In this document: positions 61,800-64,000 of the stretch, piece by piece
How the letters are laid out: each line of letters starts with the position of its first letter
Position numbering within the stretch: position 1 is the first letter of the stretch
Assembly: GCA_030654075.1 (NCBI GenBank)
Contig: JAURYB010000027.1
Span: forward strand, 1 to 64,000
Direction: 5' to 3'
From: Bacteroidales bacterium
Lineage (GTDB): Bacteria > Bacteroidota > Bacteroidia > Bacteroidales > UBA4417
DNA: 64,000 nt
The notes under the pieces: generated by a model
Database searches by the model: none
What the model saw: only the letters and a program-made list of their open reading frames with translations
What the model was told of the DNA's origin: nothing
Translations under genes and position numbers: made by a program

Positions 61800-64000
61800 T
61801 GTTTTTTCGTTTAAATACCATAATTAGATTCGATGTCCATTTAGTCTGATCAATAATCTGAGTCTCAAAACCCAGGCTCTCCCCCAATTTAGCCATATCG
61901 TCAAAAGAAAAGAATTCGAGCTTATTTTCAGTTTTATTAAAATTTAAAATCCGTGTGGAGAATAATTCAGTGAGGCGTGTAGTAGCATGTTTTTTTGCCA
62001 TCCTGTTGTCGCCGTCCCTGATAATGATCGTACCTCCAGGCATAAGTTTTGAAGTATATTCTGTAAAAACCCGGTTTCGTTCCTGTTGATTCAAATAATG
62101 TAAAACATCACTGAAGATAATGCAATCAGCCTGCGGAACAATAAAATCCTGAAGATTTGAACTTACAAAGTTAAGATTGGCCGGTTTGCCGAATCCGTTT
62201 TCAGCCACTTCAATTTTTGATTCATCATAATCGAGCCCGGTAATTTCGCGCTTTGGTTCCAGGTAAGCCAGCATGTACGACATAAACCCGTATCCGCAAC
62301 CGGCATCAATTATAACACCCTGCCTGGGTACCAGGTTTTGAAAAACCTGGTAGTTGCCTTCCATTTTTAATTTCACCTTCATATACCATTCGAGCAACGG
62401 GCCCTTAAAAAGGAAGTTTTCAATTACCCGTTTGCGGAAATGCTCCGGCGTATGAAATTCTTCTTCCAGAATGGAATACTGTTCCTTGAACAGTTGATGG
62501 ATAGCCTTTGTTTTTTGCTGATAGGTTAAGCCAAAATCCGGGTCTTCAAATTTAATACGCTTAAGAACCTTCACTGTCATAGTAGCATCATGCATTGTAA
62601 AACTGCCTTTGGCAATGGATTTGCCTGTGCCATGAAGTATAACGGGAATGATGTCGAGTTCAAGTTGCTGAGCCAGGTAAAACGCGCCTTTATGGAAGCG
62701 TCCTATTTTCCCGTCTTTCGAACGGGTTCCTTCGGGAAAAACAGCAATGGAATACCCTGCGTCGATTTTTGCTTTCAACAATTCGATTCCCGGATCGGCA
62801 CCTTCAAAAATCGGATAATATCCGGCTAAGCGCACTACGTATCCAAAAAGCGGGGAATTCCATACCCATTTATTTGTGAGCAAAAGCATTTTGGAACTCA
62901 GCATGCTCATCGAAAGAATATCGATAACCGACTGGTGATTAGCTACAAAAATGCAAGGCTTTGAGAAATCCGGTTTTTCGTCAAAAATAACCCTCTTTTT
63001 GAGATTCCCCATCACATACAATTGTGCCCAGGTTGTTTTGCTTATCATCCAATTAAACAGACTCTGAGCTTTTGACCGGTTAAAAGGATTTATTACTAAC
63101 AGGAAAAAACCTGCAACGCTTAGCAGCAAACTCCCTGTAATAAAAAAGGTATAGGCAAATATTGTCTGAAGCGCAGTTTTGAGACTTATAGGCGCAAAAC
63201 CCTTGCTGACAGGCGAACTCACAAACATTCGGAACAGGTAGGGCATCAACACCTGCGAAATAACCAAAACCGAAGTGATTCCGATAACCGAAACCAAAGC
63301 AATGGATTGCAATGCCGGGTGTTTTGCGATAAGCATAACCCCAAAACCAATAAGTGTTGTAAGACCCGACAACAAAATGCTCATCCGGATGACCGGCATC
63401 TGTTTCTTTTTGCTGCGATACTCATGCAACAATCCATCCATCGTAAAAATGCAATAGTCATCGCCCAAACCAAAAATAAAAGTGGATAAGATAATATTGA
63501 CAATATTGAATTGTATATGAAACAGGCCCATAAGTCCCAAAATCCAAACCCAGGAAACAACCATGGGAATAAATGCCGTGAGGGCAAGCTCGATTCGTCC
63601 GTAAGTTAGCAAGAGTGCTATAAAAACCAGGAGAGCGGAGAATATGGCAATAAAGTTAAAATCATCATTAATGATGGATGCCAACTGGTTCGACATAAAT
63701 TTATTATCCAGCATCCTGGAGGCCGGTTGTGCAGAAACGAGTTTTTCGACATCCGTTAGTGATGTTGTAGGAACCTGGAGTGCCGAAACTATGGTTGTCA
63801 TTTCAGGTGTAACGGATACTGTTTCTTTTGCAAAAACCGATGTTAACAGGTGAAAATCAGCAGTATCTATTTGCTTCGTATTCAGTTCCAGATTTGAATA
63901 AAAATCGTTGAAGGCATTCTCTTTAAATCCCAGCGCCTTCCCCGATTGACCCAGCGATGCTTTGATCTGCTGTATTTTTTCCGGAGTAAAAAAATGTTTC
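61792..64000 (-). CDS. Trifunctional MMPL exporter/acyltransferase/methyltransferase fusion (partial, 5' end beyond the window)
   Basis: The frame stays open from 64000 to the stop at 61792 (at least 736 codons), so the true start lies outside the window; the ATG at 63801 is internal. Three modules follow each other. An MMPL/RND-type membrane half has clustered helices and GLGDDYCIFTMDGLLHEY. A PlsC-type acyltransferase has the NHQSVID box (about 62920-62940) and the PEGTRSKDG box (about 62725). A SAM methyltransferase has VIIDAGCGYGFMSYM (about 62282-62314) and GLDYDESKIEVAENG. This combination is known from Bacteroidota flexirubin/aryl-polyene clusters, where it is thought to export and modify the polyene lipid. 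Confidence 0.92.
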   Translation of the reverse strand, partial: KHFFTPEKIQQIKASLGQSGKALGFKENAFNDFYSNLELNTKQIDTADFHLLTSVFAKETVSVTPEMTTIVSALQVPTTSLTDVEKLVSAQPASRMLDNKFMSNQLASIINDDFNFIAIFSALLVFIALLLTYGRIELALTAFIPMVVSWVWILGLMGLFHIQFNIVNIILSTFIFGLGDDYCIFTMDGLLHEYRSKKKQMPVIRMSILLSGLTTLIGFGVMLIAKHPALQSIALVSVIGITSVLVISQVLMPYLFRMFVSSPVSKGFAPISLKTALQTIFAYTFFITGSLLLSVAGFFLLVINPFNRSKAQSLFNWMISKTTWAQLYVMGNLKKRVIFDEKPDFSKPCIFVANHQSVIDILSMSMLSSKMLLLTNKWVWNSPLFGYVVRLAGYYPIFEGADPGIELLKAKIDAGYSIAVFPEGTRSKDGKIGRFHKGAFYLAQQLELDIIPVILHGTGKSIAKGSFTMHDATMTVKVLKRIKFEDPDFGLTYQQKTKAIHQLFKEQYSILEEEFHTPEHFRKRVIENFLFKGPLLEWYMKVKLKMEGNYQVFQNLVPRQGVIIDAGCGYGFMSYMLAYLEPKREITGLDYDESKIEVAENGFGKPANLNFVSSNLQDFIVPQADCIIFSDVLHYLNQQERNRVFTEYTSKLMPGGTIIIRDGDNRMAKKHATTRLTELFSTRILNFNKTENKLEFFSFDDMAKLGESLGFETQIIDQTKWTSNLIMVFKRKNNG

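Noticed and set aside
63801-63803. ATG at 63801 as the start of the MMPL fusion
   Set aside because: The same frame stays open to the window edge at 64000 and the membrane half would be cut; the real start lies upstream of the window.

Overview
The window looks like a chromosome segment from a free-living member of the Bacteroidota, most like the Bacteroidales/Marinilabiliales side of the phylum. The evidence is a surface protein with a type IX secretion C-terminal sorting domain, TAnnTTTG promoter boxes instead of the proteobacterial -10, Bacteroidota-restricted families (DUF4290, DUF2027-Smr), a Bacteroidota-type RNase P RNA, and many lipoprotein and outer-membrane genes. No tRNA, rRNA, CRISPR array, transposase or integrase was seen.

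Region 1 (1-22.6 kb, + strand) is an extracellular contractile injection system (eCIS, the Pvc/Afp headless-phage-tail type). In order it encodes a DUF4255 tail terminator/cap-like protein, an unknown protein, one sheath, two tail tubes, a 56-residue Pvc6-like (DUF5908-like) protein overlooked at normal ORF cut-offs, a LysM-type tube-baseplate protein, a VgrG/gp5-like spike, a PAAR tip, gp25, two very large baseplate proteins, a 1438-residue protein with duplicated Ig/PKD-like repeats, a tape-measure protein, a DUF4157 (HELTH) cargo protein and a small beta-rich protein. No AAA+ ATPase is in the window. Every internal gap over 150 bp holds its own, different inverted-repeat element.

Region 2 (22.6-38.3 kb) is mostly housekeeping: a MATE transporter, DUF4290-murA, a small basic secreted protein, grpE-dnaJ, an ABC exporter pair, an NtrC-like regulator with no DNA-binding domain, a diheme peroxidase/MbnP pair, a DUF2027-Smr protein and a glycosyltransferase. 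Region 3 (38.4-57.2 kb) has an acetyltransferase, a T9SS-exported beta-propeller-like protein, rnpB, a TPR protein plus outer-membrane barrel pair, a second MATE transporter, a receiver-Hpt protein, rlmN, a ferredoxin-NADP reductase-like protein, a VOC protein, a membrane-anchored AraC regulator, a YdcF-like lipoprotein and small secreted proteins.

Region 4 (57.2-64.0 kb, - strand) is the downstream end of a lipid or polyene-type biosynthetic operon of the kind found in Bacteroidota flexirubin/aryl-polyene clusters. It encodes a fused MMPL exporter/acyltransferase/methyltransferase (running off the window), a CrtI-like FAD oxidoreductase, a C45 autoproteolytic acyltransferase-like enzyme and a phenylacetate-CoA-ligase-like adenylating enzyme. 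Intergenic regions across the window carry several families of short inverted or tandem repeats, some present in two copies here.
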